Origin: Commensalibacter nepenthis | GTDB taxonomy: Bacteria > Pseudomonadota > Alphaproteobacteria > Acetobacterales > Acetobacteraceae | Assembly: GCF_029953305.1 (NCBI RefSeq) | Contig: NZ_JASBAN010000001.1 | Location: 1,915,001-1,979,000 of the forward strand | Length of the DNA stretch: 64,000 nucleotides | Reading direction: 5' to 3' | In this document: positions 20,105-29,241 of the stretch, in pieces | Layout of the letters: each line of letters begins with the position of its first letter | How positions within the stretch are numbered: position 1 is the first letter of the stretch | Made by a program: the position numbers and the translations under genes | The notes under the pieces: model-generated | Told to the model about the DNA's origin: nothing | Databases searched by the model: none | What the model saw: the letters and a program-made list of their open reading frames with translations, nothing else

Positions 20105-21547
20105 TTAATTTTGTAGTGTTTTGCCAAAAATTTGGATTTGATCCAAACCAATTTGTTTATTATTGCCAGGAATAACCAGCTTTATAAAACGTCCAGAAAC
20201 ACCTTTTTCAGAAGTCCATACATATGGAGTTCCATCCATACCCCCAAATAGTTCTGGATTTGTTTTTCGTGCAATACATTGCCATATATGACCATTAGTA
20301 GAACTGAATATCTCAAATAAACAACTTGCTTGGATATTTTGATCCAGACGATTAAATAATTGGATTTCATGAATAAGAAAAATTTCTTTTAAATCAATTT
20401 GCCACCAAGGGTTATCTTCTATTTTAGTTAAATTTTGTGCGGTTCCCAACAACAAACCATTGACGAGTTTTTTTGCATCGTCTTCAACAGAACATTCATG
20501 CGCAGTAGAGCTTTGAATAGAGGGTTTGTTTGAGGATAATAAATGCCAGAAATTAACAGGAAAAACACTGTGATTCCATGCTGTGACTATCTGTTCAATC
20601 CATAGTTCGTAAAGAAAACTGTCTTCTACTTCATTGAATTGATCAAAATATTGTATCATGTCCTCTGCTTGATACGGAATAGAATAAGTTTGACCACCAT
20701 AATAAGTAAATTGTTCATTATTATTTTGATTTTCTATAAACATGATAGAAGGCAGACCAAAATGCGCAATATAAGCAGTATCTATTATTTTTGAATGATG
20801 GTCTTTTTGATTAAGATAACTCTCTGCATTCAACGGATAATCAGTAAAATAGAGAGACAGATCGTCCCCTAAAACATTAATGGAATTTAATTCTGCATCA
20901 AGATATTCATAGCTGTACTGAAAATCAGTAGAAAAATGGTGAAATAATTTGCCATAAGGCAGGCTCTGGGTCTGTATCATAACTCGGGTCAGAGAAGCGA
21001 GCTTATTGGCACGAAAAGTGTAATTTAATAAGATATCTCCCTCAGGTGCTGATTCAAAATAGCTATGTCCATAGTGACAAAGATTAAAATAAACAACATC
21101 AATTTCTTGATGGTCTGAAGGTGAAAATTCCCGAATGGTATCAGCTGTTTTAAGACATAGAAATTCATCAATATTTAACCATAAAATCCATTTTGTTTCA
21201 TTACCGTGATTTCGAAAAAAGTGGCAAAAAGCCTGATGTGCGTTGCCAGGGTCAGCATAATGGTAATAGGTAACCAAAGGCGATCCAGAGTTTAAAAAAG
21301 GTAATAATTGCTGATAAAAATAGGTCGGATCATCATGATAAGAGTAAATATAGAAATGCGAAAAACCTATGCGGTGGTGATAGGTAATCCATTCTATAAT
21401 TCTTTCACTTGTATCATTTGTGTATAAAAAAAGGGAATGTTGATGTTCAGGCTCTGGCCATTCACCAGAATTGCGAAAGACCCCAACAGGAATGTGGGAA
21501 TACAATAACAATTCTCTTTCTTTAATAATGTTGCGAATATCGACCAT
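20105..21547 (-). CDS. GT2/GT92-like glycosyltransferase with C-terminal discoidin domain (copy 1)
   Basis: First gene of a three-gene minus-strand operon (480 aa, no signal peptide). The catalytic half shows 'IIEWITYHHRIGFSHFYIY' and 'WILWLNIDEFL', which corresponds to the family's D-x-D-E-F metal-binding motif with the first Asp replaced by Asn. From about residue 340 an F5/8 type C-like domain follows: 'NPWWQIDL', 'IHEIQLFNR', 'FGGMDGTPYVW' and 'GRFIKLVIPGNN'. The fusion suggests an enzyme that also binds its glycan acceptor. Family assignment is by motif pattern; the donor sugar and acceptor are unknown. Confidence 0.78.
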   Translation of the reverse strand: MVDIRNIIKERELLLYSHIPVGVFRNSGEWPEPEHQHSLFLYTNDTSERIIEWITYHHRIGFSHFYIYSYHDDPTYFYQQLLPFLNSGSPLVTYYHYADPGNAHQAFCHFFRNHGNETKWILWLNIDEFLCLKTADTIREFSPSDHQEIDVVYFNLCHYGHSYFESAPEGDILLNYTFRANKLASLTRVMIQTQSLPYGKLFHHFSTDFQYSYEYLDAELNSINVLGDDLSLYFTDYPLNAESYLNQKDHHSKIIDTAYIAHFGLPSIMFIENQNNNEQFTYYGGQTYSIPYQAEDMIQYFDQFNEVEDSFLYELWIEQIVTAWNHSVFPVNFWHLLSSNKPSIQSSTAHECSVEDDAKKLVNGLLLGTAQNLTKIEDNPWWQIDLKEIFLIHEIQLFNRLDQNIQASCLFEIFSSTNGHIWQCIARKTNPELFGGMDGTPYVWTSEKGVSGRFIKLVIPGNNKQIGLDQIQIFGKTLQN

Positions 21548-21736
21548 AATAAATCATCCTGGTAATATAATTCTGGTGAAATGATCTTTCATTTTACTCT
21601 TTTAATGGGATATTCTGCGATCGGCAAGGACATTTTATCTTTATTCAATAGCGGGAAAAATTTGCTTCATGGGTTGTTGTTATCATAATATGATTTCAAG
21701 GCAATTATATGCAAATTATGTCGAAAGGTAAGAGGC

Positions 21737-22681
21737 ATGCAAAAAAGAAATTTGGGAAAAACTAATTTAGAAATTGTTCCTCTTGTTTTTGGAGGGAATG
21801 TTTTTGGTTGGACATTGGACGAAAAAAAGAGTTTTGATATTTTAGATGCCATTGTTGATTTAGGGTTAAATGCGATTGATACAGCCGATGTGTATTCTCG
21901 CTGGGCACCGGGTAATCAAGGGGGAGAGTCTGAAATTATCATGGGGAAATGGTTAAAAGCCAACCCACATAAACGCGATAAACTCTTAATCTTGACCAAA
22001 GTTGGCTCTGATATGGGGGGCGATCACAAAGGGTTGTCAAAACGTTGGATTATGCGTTCCGTAGAGGATTCTTTGAAACGGTTACAAATTGATGTGATTG
22101 ATTTATACCAGTCTCATTGGCCAGATCCAGAGACACCATACGAAGAAACCTTATCCGCTTATGAGCAGCTTTTGAAAGAGGGAAAAATAAAAGCGATTGG
22201 TACTTCTAATTATAATGCCCAACAATTATCAGATTCTTTGAAAGTGGCTAAATCGCATAATTTACCCACATATCAAACATTGCAACCAGAATATAATTTG
22301 TATGATCGTGAGCAATTTGATCAGAATTTAAGAAAATTAGTCGTTGATGAGCAAATTGGTGTAATTACCTATTATAGCTTGGCATCAGGTTTTTTATCAG
22401 GAAAATACCGTCGGAAAGAGGATTTGCAACAAGGACCACGTGGTGAGAAAGTTGCTGGATATATGAATGATCGAGGAATGCAGATGTTGGATATTTTGGA
22501 TCGAATTTCCACAAAACATCAAGCAACTTGCGCTGAAATCTCATTGGCATGGCTCATGGCTCAAAAAGAAGTAACTGCTCCTATTGCCAGTGCAACAACC
22601 ATTCCACAATTACACAGCTTAGTGAAATCTTTAATGATTCAATTGGATCTAGAGGATTTAGAATTGTTAAATAAAGTTTAA
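21737..22681 (+). CDS. Aldo/keto reductase
   Basis: NADP(H)-dependent oxidoreductase with the TIM-barrel fold, 314 aa. It begins 'RNLGKTNLEIVPLVFGGNVFGW', typical of the YajO/Tas/AKR11-12 type. Catalytic Asp48 and Tyr53 lie in 'IDTADVYSRW', the catalytic Lys in 'LTKVGSDMG', and the His in 'YQSHWPDPETP'. The 3' part carries the cofactor-binding 'SLAWLMAQKEVTAPIASATT'. It is monocistronic, divergent from the glycosyltransferase operon and convergent with a DMT transporter. The substrate is not predictable. Confidence 0.9.
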   Translation: MQKRNLGKTNLEIVPLVFGGNVFGWTLDEKKSFDILDAIVDLGLNAIDTADVYSRWAPGNQGGESEIIMGKWLKANPHKRDKLLILTKVGSDMGGDHKGLSKRWIMRSVEDSLKRLQIDVIDLYQSHWPDPETPYEETLSAYEQLLKEGKIKAIGTSNYNAQQLSDSLKVAKSHNLPTYQTLQPEYNLYDREQFDQNLRKLVVDEQIGVITYYSLASGFLSGKYRRKEDLQQGPRGEKVAGYMNDRGMQMLDILDRISTKHQATCAEISLAWLMAQKEVTAPIASATTIPQLHSLVKSLMIQLDLEDLELLNKV

Positions 22682-22693
22682 TTTATATAATGT

Positions 22694-22723
22694 TTATGAT
22701 GATTTACCCGTTAATCATCATAA
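22694..22723. terminator. Inverted repeat between convergent genes, probable terminator
   Basis: A perfect 11-bp stem (22694-22704 with 22713-22723), 8-base loop, AT-rich with only a weak T-tail. Its position between the stops of the aldo/keto reductase and DMT genes suggests bidirectional termination. Confidence 0.5.
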
Positions 22724-22756
22724 TTTGAATAATATTGAACGGAATTGCTGGGATAT

Positions 22757-23695
22757 TTAAACTTTATTTTTGGCCAGAATAATAATCATTGCAATGATAC
22801 ATGCTGCACCAAACCAATCAACCCAAGAGAATTTTACGTTCAAGAAAATAACAGAGGAAAAAGCGGCTGCCAAAGGTTCAATGGTTGCGAGGATACTCCC
22901 TTTAGAGCTGCCAACAATTTTGACGCCAATCAGATAAAGTAAAAAAGCCAACATTCCTGTGGCAAAAATAATAAAAATAATACTTAAAACCGCTGGAAAA
23001 TCCGCAATCCCTGAGAAATGCCAAAAAGGATGAAAGAAATTTAAAATAACACCCCCAATGAACATTCCCCAACCTGCAATGGTGGTGGTATTATATTTTT
23101 TCAATAATGGAATGGGTAAAAGGGTATAGGTAACTGATCCAATCACGCAAATGGATCCATAGACAATCGCTTTGGCAGGTAACGTAATTTTATCAATAGA
23201 TCCATCTGTGACAAGACAAAACGCCCCAGTAATTGCCAAGATAATAGAGATTATTACATAAATAGAGGGTCTTTTCCTTAAATAAATTGCCAAGATAATC
23301 GCTATAACTACTGGGTATAGATATTGCAAGATGGTTGCTGTTGCAGCATTTGAATATTTAATAGTTAAAAAATAAAAGAGCTGTGATGCCATCATTCCAA
23401 CAACAGAAAAAACAATAAGCAACATTAACTCTTGAGGGTTTTTCAATGGCTTAAAAATTGCGCTTTTATGTTTGCGATAACACAAAGACAATAATAATAT
23501 CCCTGGAAGCCATAAGCGAATACCAATAATCCATGCTGCATCAATATGTTTGTATTGTAAAACATATTGTCCCACGACACCACCCAACCCCCAAATACAT
23601 CCTGCGGTAATAATATAAATCATTCCAGCACGTTCACTGGTTAGGTTAATGGTTTTGATAGAGGCAAGATTTTGTTTGATACTAGAAAGGGGCAT
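22757..23695 (-). CDS. EamA/DMT-family transporter
   Basis: Inner-membrane drug/metabolite transporter of 312 aa with about ten membrane segments arranged as two EamA repeats. The first repeat begins 'IYIITAGCIWGLGGVVGQY', the second 'AIVYGSICVIGSVTYTLLPI'. 'SNAATATILQYLYPVVIAI' is the signature end of repeat one, and 'KGSILATIEPLAAAFSSVIFL' that of repeat two. It most likely exports amino acids or other small metabolites. It is not closely similar to the two DMT paralogues at 28.2-30.1 kb, so it is a separate lineage. Confidence 0.85.
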   Translation of the reverse strand: MPLSSIKQNLASIKTINLTSERAGMIYIITAGCIWGLGGVVGQYVLQYKHIDAAWIIGIRLWLPGILLLSLCYRKHKSAIFKPLKNPQELMLLIVFSVVGMMASQLFYFLTIKYSNAATATILQYLYPVVIAIILAIYLRKRPSIYVIISIILAITGAFCLVTDGSIDKITLPAKAIVYGSICVIGSVTYTLLPIPLLKKYNTTTIAGWGMFIGGVILNFFHPFWHFSGIADFPAVLSIIFIIFATGMLAFLLYLIGVKIVGSSKGSILATIEPLAAAFSSVIFLNVKFSWVDWFGAACIIAMIIILAKNKV

Positions 23696-23793
23696 TGAGA
23701 TGAAACTTAAAATTTTATTTAAAGAATGATTTATTTTCTATATTCATTTTAGCGTAAAAAATAAAATTTTTTATTGGTGATTAATGTTTTTCC

Positions 23794-23822
23794 TTGAGCT
23801 TGGGATGAATAGTGGTTATATA
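23794..23822 (+). promoter_or_regulatory. Promoter for rpmI-rplT
   Basis: TTGAGC, 17 bases, TATATA: a good sigma-70-like match about 100 bp upstream of rpmI, implying a leader of roughly 95 nt. Confidence 0.6.
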
Positions 23823-23839
23823 AACACACTACGTTTACG

Positions 23840-23900
23840 GGTTGGGCTGAAATATAGGGCATGCCCTTCTGGTGACGTCTCCCATGATGGGATGTGAAAC
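23840..23900 (+). promoter_or_regulatory. Structured rpmI leader (possible L20 autoregulation site)
   Basis: The GC-rich leader contains the 10-bp palindrome GGGCATGCCC (23857-23866) and the hairpin CCCATGATGGG (23881-23891). infC, which usually precedes rpmI, is not here. Autogenous control by L20 is known in other bacteria; here it is a suggestion only. Confidence 0.3.
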
Positions 23901-23922
23901 TTTGTATTCAAAGGAGATTGAA

Positions 23923-24129
23923 ATGCCCAAGATGAAGACCAAATCATCGGTCAAAAAACGTTTTAAAATTACTGCTACAGGTAAAGTCCTTGCTGGTCCT
24001 GGTAATAAACGCCACGGTTTGATTAACCGTTCACAAAAAGCAAAACGCACCAATCGTGGTTCTCAAGTATTAGAACCTCAAGATGGTCGTACGGTTAAAC
24101 AATGGGCTCCATACGGCCTATCACGTTAA
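23923..24129 (+). CDS. rpmI: 50S ribosomal protein L35
   Basis: A 68-aa basic protein of the large ribosomal subunit, with the L35 pattern '[15 protein letters not shown]' and 'KRHGLINRS'. ATG 23923 is chosen over the in-frame ATG at 23872 because AAGGAG ends six bases before it and L35 always starts at this point. rplT follows 14 bp downstream. Confidence 0.96.
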   Translation: MPKMKTKSSVKKRFKITATGKVLAGPGNKRHGLINRSQKAKRTNRGSQVLEPQDGRTVKQWAPYGLSR

Positions 24130-24143
24130 GGAATTTTTGAACT

Positions 24144-24500
24144 ATGGCAAGAGTAAAACGCGGCGTTACCTCACACGCACGTCATAAAAAAGTATTAGCA
24201 CAATCCAAAGGTTTTCGCGGTCGTTCATCTACGAACTATCGTATTGCGTTGGAACGTTTAGAAAAATCTTTACAATATGCATATCGTGATCGTCGCGTTA
24301 AAAAACGTGATTTTCGTGCATTATGGATTCAACGTATCAATGCGGCTGTTCGTGAGCATGGCTTGACTTATAGCCGTTTTATCAACGGGTTGAACAAAGC
24401 TGGTATCGAATTAGATCGTAAAGTTTTGGCTGCAATCGCATATGATGATGCAGCAACATTTGCAGAAATTGTTAAAAAGGCACAAGCGGCTCTCGCTTAA
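24144..24500 (+). CDS. rplT: 50S ribosomal protein L20
   Basis: A 118-aa rRNA-binding assembly protein of the large subunit. '[15 protein letters not shown]', 'AKGFRGR'-like '[13 protein letters not shown]' and '[14 protein letters not shown]' are diagnostic. It is cotranscribed with rpmI. In other bacteria L20 represses its own operon through the leader. A hairpin follows before pheS. Confidence 0.97.
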   Translation: MARVKRGVTSHARHKKVLAQSKGFRGRSSTNYRIALERLEKSLQYAYRDRRVKKRDFRALWIQRINAAVREHGLTYSRFINGLNKAGIELDRKVLAAIAYDDAATFAEIVKKAQAALA

Positions 24501-24541
24501 GTCTTCATAATGAGATTTGTCTGTTCATGATAATGAATAGG

Positions 24542-24577
24542 AAAGAGGGCAGTCTGTAAAGGCGGCCCTTTTTTGTT
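24542..24577 (+). terminator. Terminator or attenuator between rplT and pheS
   Basis: A stem of about 9 bp (24542-24550 with 24565-24573, one G-U pair) with a GC-rich core GGGC/GCCC, followed by a T-run, 15 bp before pheS. It may end the ribosomal transcript or partly attenuate pheST. Confidence 0.6.
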
Positions 24578-24591
24578 TATTGAGGGTTTAA

Positions 24592-25659
24592 ATGGATCAA
24601 GATCTAGAAAGTATCAAACAAGATACATTATCAGCATTAGATCAAGCACAAGATCTACGTGCATGGGATGCAGTTCGTGTTGCAACGCTTGGAAAATCAG
24701 CACCATTAACGCAAAAATTAAAAGAATTAGGAAAATGCCCACCTGAACTTCGTAAGGAGCGTGGAGGGATTTTAAATCGTTTACGTGATGAGCTGACCCA
24801 AGCAATTGAAACACGTAAAGTCATTTTAGAAGAAATTGCTTTAAATGAAAAATTAAATGCCGAAGCTATTGATGTGACGATGCCTGTGTCAGTGACGTCG
24901 GGTATTTTGCATCCTTTGCGTAAAACAGTCGAAGAAATTATCGCGATTTTTGGTGCAATGGGCTTTAAAGTTGCAGAAGGTCCCAGTGTTGATACAGATT
25001 GGTTTAATTTTTCTGCATTAAATATCGACAAAAACCATCCTGCACGTGCAGATCATGATACATTTTATCTTCCAACAAAGACATTAGATGGACAGCAAAA
25101 TTTATTAAGAACGCAAACATCGACTGTTCAAATTCGTACTTTATTAGAACAAGAACCGCCTATCCGTATTATTGCTCCGGGTCGTACTTATCGTGCGGAT
25201 CATGATGCAACACACTCTCCGATGTTTCATCAATGTGAGGGAATGGTTGTTGAAAAAAATATCACCTTGGGTCATTTAAAAGGATGCTTGATTGATTTCT
25301 TACGTGCATTCTTTGATATTCCACATTTACCCGTTCGCTTTCGTTCTTCTTATTTTCCATTTACAGAACCTTCTATGGAAATTGATATTGGCTGGAACCG
25401 CAAAACAGGGGAGTTAGGTGGCAGCTCTGATTGGTTAGAAATTTTAGGATCAGGAATGATGCATTCCCGAGTGTTAGCGAATTGTGGTATTAATCCCAGA
25501 GAGTGGCAAGCGTTTGCGTTTGGAATGGGGATTGAACGATTAACCATGTTGAAATATGGTATTTCTGATTTACGCTCTTTTTTTGAGGGTGATGTGCGTT
25601 GGTTACGTCATTATGGTTTTTCCGCCTTTCGTTCAGTTGCATTACATGAAGGGATATAA
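24592..25659 (+). CDS. pheS: Phenylalanyl-tRNA synthetase alpha subunit
   Basis: Catalytic subunit of the alpha2-beta2 class II synthetase that charges tRNA-Phe. An N-terminal coiled coil (about residues 1-85) binds tRNA. Class II motif 2 is visible in 'PGRTYRADHDATHSPMFHQCEG' split across the active site, and motif 3 in 'FGMGIERLTMLKYG'. The length of 355 aa is normal. pheT starts three bases after its stop. Confidence 0.96.
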   Translation: MDQDLESIKQDTLSALDQAQDLRAWDAVRVATLGKSAPLTQKLKELGKCPPELRKERGGILNRLRDELTQAIETRKVILEEIALNEKLNAEAIDVTMPVSVTSGILHPLRKTVEEIIAIFGAMGFKVAEGPSVDTDWFNFSALNIDKNHPARADHDTFYLPTKTLDGQQNLLRTQTSTVQIRTLLEQEPPIRIIAPGRTYRADHDATHSPMFHQCEGMVVEKNITLGHLKGCLIDFLRAFFDIPHLPVRFRSSYFPFTEPSMEIDIGWNRKTGELGGSSDWLEILGSGMMHSRVLANCGINPREWQAFAFGMGIERLTMLKYGISDLRSFFEGDVRWLRHYGFSAFRSVALHEGI

Positions 25660-25662
25660 GCA

Positions 25663-28122
25663 ATGAAATTTACTTTATCCTGGTTACGCGATCATTTAGA
25701 AACCACAAAATCTCTTGATGAGATTTGTGTCGCGCTAAATTCTATTGGTTTAGAAGTTGAATCTGTTGAAGATCCAGCCAAGACACTTGGTGCTTTTAGA
25801 ATTGCTCGTATTCTAACAGCCTCTCAGCATCCAAATGCAGATCGCTTGCAAGTATGCCAAGTGAACGCAGGTGAAGGGTTTGAAAATGTTCAAGTAGTTT
25901 GTGGTGCACCTAATGCCAGAGCAGGGCTTGTAACTATTTTCGCCCCTGTTGGTACCTATGTTCCTGGCAGCGATATTACGCTAAAAACAGGTAAGATTCG
26001 TGGTGAACAAAGTAATGGAATGTTGTGTTCTTCTGAGGAATTAGGGATCGGAGAAAAGCAAGATGGCATTATGGAGTTACCAGAGGATGCCCCTGTTGGG
26101 ACTGCGTATGTTGATTTTGCGCAGTTAAATGATCCTGTGATTGAAATTGCCATTACGCCTAATCGTGGAGATGCCTTATCCATTCGTAATATTGCCAGAG
26201 ATTTAGCCGCAGCAGGAATGGGCATTCTTAAACCTTGGAATCCCAAAGTTGTAGAAGGAACATTTCCATCAGAAATTACGTGGGATAATCAATTCAAAGA
26301 AGCATGCCCATGGATTTTAGGTCGAACCATTACCAATGTTAAAAATGGTCCAAGTCCTGAATGGCTACAAGTACGCCTCAGAGCCATTGGGGTTCGTCCG
26401 ATTTCTTTATTGGTTGATATTACCAATTTCTTTACTTTTGATTTGGGTCGACCTTTGCATGTGTTTGACGTTGATAAAATCACAGGAAACACTTTGACGA
26501 TTTGTCCCGGTCAAGGCGAAAAATTGGTTGCCTTAGATGGAAAAGAATATCAGGTTATTGATAAAGATTGTGTGATTGTCGATCAATTAGGTGTGCAATC
26601 TTTGGCTGGATTAATGGGGGGTGAACATACAGGCGTTACCGAGGAAACCACAACCGTTTTCGTTGAATGTGCATTATTTAATCCTGTTACAATCGCGTTA
26701 AGTGGACGTCATCATTTTATTACAACGGATGCACGTCAACGTTTTGAACGGGGTATTGATCAAACATTGCTCCCTGATGCGATGGAAGCCGCAACCCAGA
26801 TGATCCTTGATCTTTGTGGTGGTCAGCCTAGTGAAGTTGTCGTTGCAGGTAAAGAACAAAAATGGCAACGTGAGGCAACATTACGTTATAATAGTCTTGA
26901 AAATTTCGGTGGTTTAGCCGTTGCACCCGAGCGTATTGTTGAGATTTTAACCTCTTTAGGCTTTGAAGTTAAAGAACAAACGCAACAAGCGGTCACTGTG
27001 TCAGTACCATCATGGCGTAATGATATTGTGATGCCGATGAATATGGCACAACATTCCAGTATTGCTGCGGATAAAGCGGCTCAATTAACTATTATTGCCC
27101 AAGCAATGGAAGGTGAAATTGATCTGATTGAAGAGGTTTTGCGTATTGTGGGATTGGATAATGTTCCAGCTGTGTCTTTACCTGTAACACAGGCTGTTCC
27201 GCAAGCAGCTTTGACCCGTGATCAACAAAACTCTATCCTTTGTGCCCGTTTATTTGCAGCACGTGGCTTGGTTGAAACGGTGGGTTTTTCTTTTGTAGAT
27301 CATGAAATTGCAGCAAGATTAGGGGATGTTACCGAAGATTTGCGTTTGTTAAACCCAATTTCAAGTGATATGGATCAAATGCGCCCAACACCGTTAGCTT
27401 CTTTATTACCTACATTAAAGCGCAATATTGTCAAAGGTTGGGGCAATATTGGCTTTTTTGAAGTCGGTCCAGCTTTTGCCCAAGATGGCGAAAAAACGGT
27501 TGCTGCTGGGGTGCGCTATGGTTATATGCCACGAAATATTCAGGGTAAGGCCGAAGAAGTAACATTATGGGACGTTAAGGCAGATGTTTATTTTGCACTG
27601 GATGGTCTTGGTGTTGCTGTTGATTCATTGCAAGTGACCAAAGAAACACCAAATTATTATCATCCTGGTCGTTCTGGTCGTTTAAGTTTGGGACCTAAAA
27701 ATATTTTGGCTTATTTTGGTGAGTTACATCCTTCGTTTGTCAAAGAGTTCGGTTTCGATCAAGCGCCAATGATTTTTGAAATTATGATTGATAATTTAAT
27801 CACTAGAAAAGCACAAAAGAAAAAAGCGCCTTTCTTATCTTCATTTCAACCGTTGAAACGTGATTTTGCTTTTGTGGTGAAATCAGATGTTGAAGTGGGT
27901 AAAATCTTGAGCGCAGCAAAACAGGCCGACCGTCAATTATTGACGAATGTCGAATTATTCGATGTTTATGTTGGTGAAAAAGTTGCTGAAGGTCATAAAT
28001 CTGTTGCGATACAGGTGACATTACAACCTCAAGATCGAAGTCTTAAAGATGAAGAGATTGAAGTCATTTCACAAAAAATTATCAAAGAAGTAGGTCGATT
28101 AACAGGCGGAACTTTGCGATAA
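25663..28122 (+). CDS. pheT: Phenylalanyl-tRNA synthetase beta subunit
   Basis: The 819-aa beta subunit has an N-terminal tRNA-binding (OB) domain (about 40-150), B3/B4 editing domain, B5 domain, catalytic-like core and a C-terminal anticodon-binding FDX-ACB domain ('SSFQPLKRDFAFVV'). In B5, about 28 residues (roughly 456-484) lie between 'VPSWRNDI' and 'IDLIEEVLRI', where many bacterial PheT proteins have almost none; a comparable stretch occurs in other acetic acid bacteria as far as I recall. pheS is three bases upstream and a terminator follows. Confidence 0.95.
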   Translation: MKFTLSWLRDHLETTKSLDEICVALNSIGLEVESVEDPAKTLGAFRIARILTASQHPNADRLQVCQVNAGEGFENVQVVCGAPNARAGLVTIFAPVGTYVPGSDITLKTGKIRGEQSNGMLCSSEELGIGEKQDGIMELPEDAPVGTAYVDFAQLNDPVIEIAITPNRGDALSIRNIARDLAAAGMGILKPWNPKVVEGTFPSEITWDNQFKEACPWILGRTITNVKNGPSPEWLQVRLRAIGVRPISLLVDITNFFTFDLGRPLHVFDVDKITGNTLTICPGQGEKLVALDGKEYQVIDKDCVIVDQLGVQSLAGLMGGEHTGVTEETTTVFVECALFNPVTIALSGRHHFITTDARQRFERGIDQTLLPDAMEAATQMILDLCGGQPSEVVVAGKEQKWQREATLRYNSLENFGGLAVAPERIVEILTSLGFEVKEQTQQAVTVSVPSWRNDIVMPMNMAQHSSIAADKAAQLTIIAQAMEGEIDLIEEVLRIVGLDNVPAVSLPVTQAVPQAALTRDQQNSILCARLFAARGLVETVGFSFVDHEIAARLGDVTEDLRLLNPISSDMDQMRPTPLASLLPTLKRNIVKGWGNIGFFEVGPAFAQDGEKTVAAGVRYGYMPRNIQGKAEEVTLWDVKADVYFALDGLGVAVDSLQVTKETPNYYHPGRSGRLSLGPKNILAYFGELHPSFVKEFGFDQAPMIFEIMIDNLITRKAQKKKAPFLSSFQPLKRDFAFVVKSDVEVGKILSAAKQADRQLLTNVELFDVYVGEKVAEGHKSVAIQVTLQPQDRSLKDEEIEVISQKIIKEVGRLTGGTLR

Positions 28123-28132
28123 AAAGATAAAG

Positions 28133-28166
28133 AAAAAGCCCATGTTATTTTCTTGGGCTTTTTTAT
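28133..28166 (+). terminator. Rho-independent terminator after pheT
   Basis: A 10-bp stem (28133-28142 with 28154-28163) containing GCCC/GGGC, an 11-base loop and a run of T. Confidence 0.88.
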
Positions 28167-28204
28167 TTTAATGATTTTACAAATAAATACGAGCCTTACT
28201 AATT

Positions 28205-29116
28205 ATGTCGAATATCCAACAAATTTCTAATGGGAAATCAAAAACACTTATTGCGACAGCCTCGGGGTTGTTAACCATTTTATTATGGTCGAGCTTGGCG
28301 GTGATGACGACATCATTACCCAATATCCCGCGTTTTCAGCTTTTATGGTTCGGTTTTGGTGAAGCCTTTATTATTGGTAGTATCATTTTGGCTTGCACAG
28401 GACGGCTGCGTGAAATGGCACAACCTTTTGCACCGTGGTTTACCGCATTCTGTGGGATTTTCTTTTTTCATTTGTTTTATTTCGTTGGATTAAACTTTGC
28501 ACCACCAGCCAAAGTGACTTTGTTATCCTATTTATGGCCAACAATGTTGGTGGTGTGCATTGCTTTCCTAAGCGCCAAACAATTTCATATTGCTTATATA
28601 CTCGGTGCGGTTATGGGGTTGGTTGGCACGATATTTTTATTGCCTCCCGATCATGGAGCATTACTGACTTCTGGGAATTTAATTGGTTATTTCTTGGGTA
28701 TTTTATGTGCGATTGTTTGGACGATTTACTCACTTGTTAATCGCAGATATGCTTCCGTTCCGACAGGAATGATGATTGGTGTTTGTGGAGGGATTTCCTT
28801 GGTTGCTATGGGGATTCATTTTATGTTCGAACCAACAGTTTTTCCCAAGAATTTTAAAGAAATCTTAACCATTTTTTATTTAGGGTGTGGTCCAATGGGA
28901 ATTGCTTTTTTAGCGTGGGATTATGCTACAAAGAGTGCCAATCTTTCTTTGATGGGGTCATTGTCTTATTTGGCACCATTACTTTCAACATTATGGTTGG
29001 TATTGGCTGGAAAAGCCCCTGCAACAATGGGTTTGTTTGTCGCGGTTTTATTGATAGTTGGTGGTGCAATTGTGGCAACATATCCATTACAAAAGAAAAA
29101 AAACAGTGAATGCTGA
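28205..29116 (+). CDS. EamA/DMT transporter, tandem copy 1
   Basis: Inner-membrane transporter of 303 aa with about ten membrane segments, two EamA repeats. It resembles the YddG-type (aromatic amino acid exporter) layout: 'SGLLTILLWSSLAVMTTSLP', 'APPAKVTLLSYLWPTMLVV' and 'MGIAFLAWDYATKSANLSLM'. It is highly similar along its whole length to the next gene, so the pair arose by tandem duplication. It lies right after the pheT terminator; if it does export aromatic amino acids this placement would be apt, but that is inference. Confidence 0.87.
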   Translation: MSNIQQISNGKSKTLIATASGLLTILLWSSLAVMTTSLPNIPRFQLLWFGFGEAFIIGSIILACTGRLREMAQPFAPWFTAFCGIFFFHLFYFVGLNFAPPAKVTLLSYLWPTMLVVCIAFLSAKQFHIAYILGAVMGLVGTIFLLPPDHGALLTSGNLIGYFLGILCAIVWTIYSLVNRRYASVPTGMMIGVCGGISLVAMGIHFMFEPTVFPKNFKEILTIFYLGCGPMGIAFLAWDYATKSANLSLMGSLSYLAPLLSTLWLVLAGKAPATMGLFVAVLLIVGGAIVATYPLQKKKNSEC

Positions 29117-29241
29117 GGAAATACTTTACTCACTTTCTATATAATCAATAGGATATGGGAAAAAGAGGCATTAAGGGAAAACTTATGTACTCTGATTTGC
29201 ATGGGTTTTTATAATATTATATTTAAATTGGTGTCATTATA

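Noticed and set aside
23872-23922. An in-frame upstream ATG extending rpmI by 17 residues.
   Set aside because: The Shine-Dalgarno site and family length place the start at 23923; the extension is the leader.
24510-24530. A six-codon frame with one Phe codon before pheS, considered as an attenuation leader peptide.
   Set aside because: One Phe codon and no good Shine-Dalgarno site are not enough for a Phe leader.
25663-28122. Insertion of about 28 residues in PheT domain B5.
   Set aside because: Similar inserts are, as far as I recall, normal in acetic acid bacteria; the reading frame and domains are intact.
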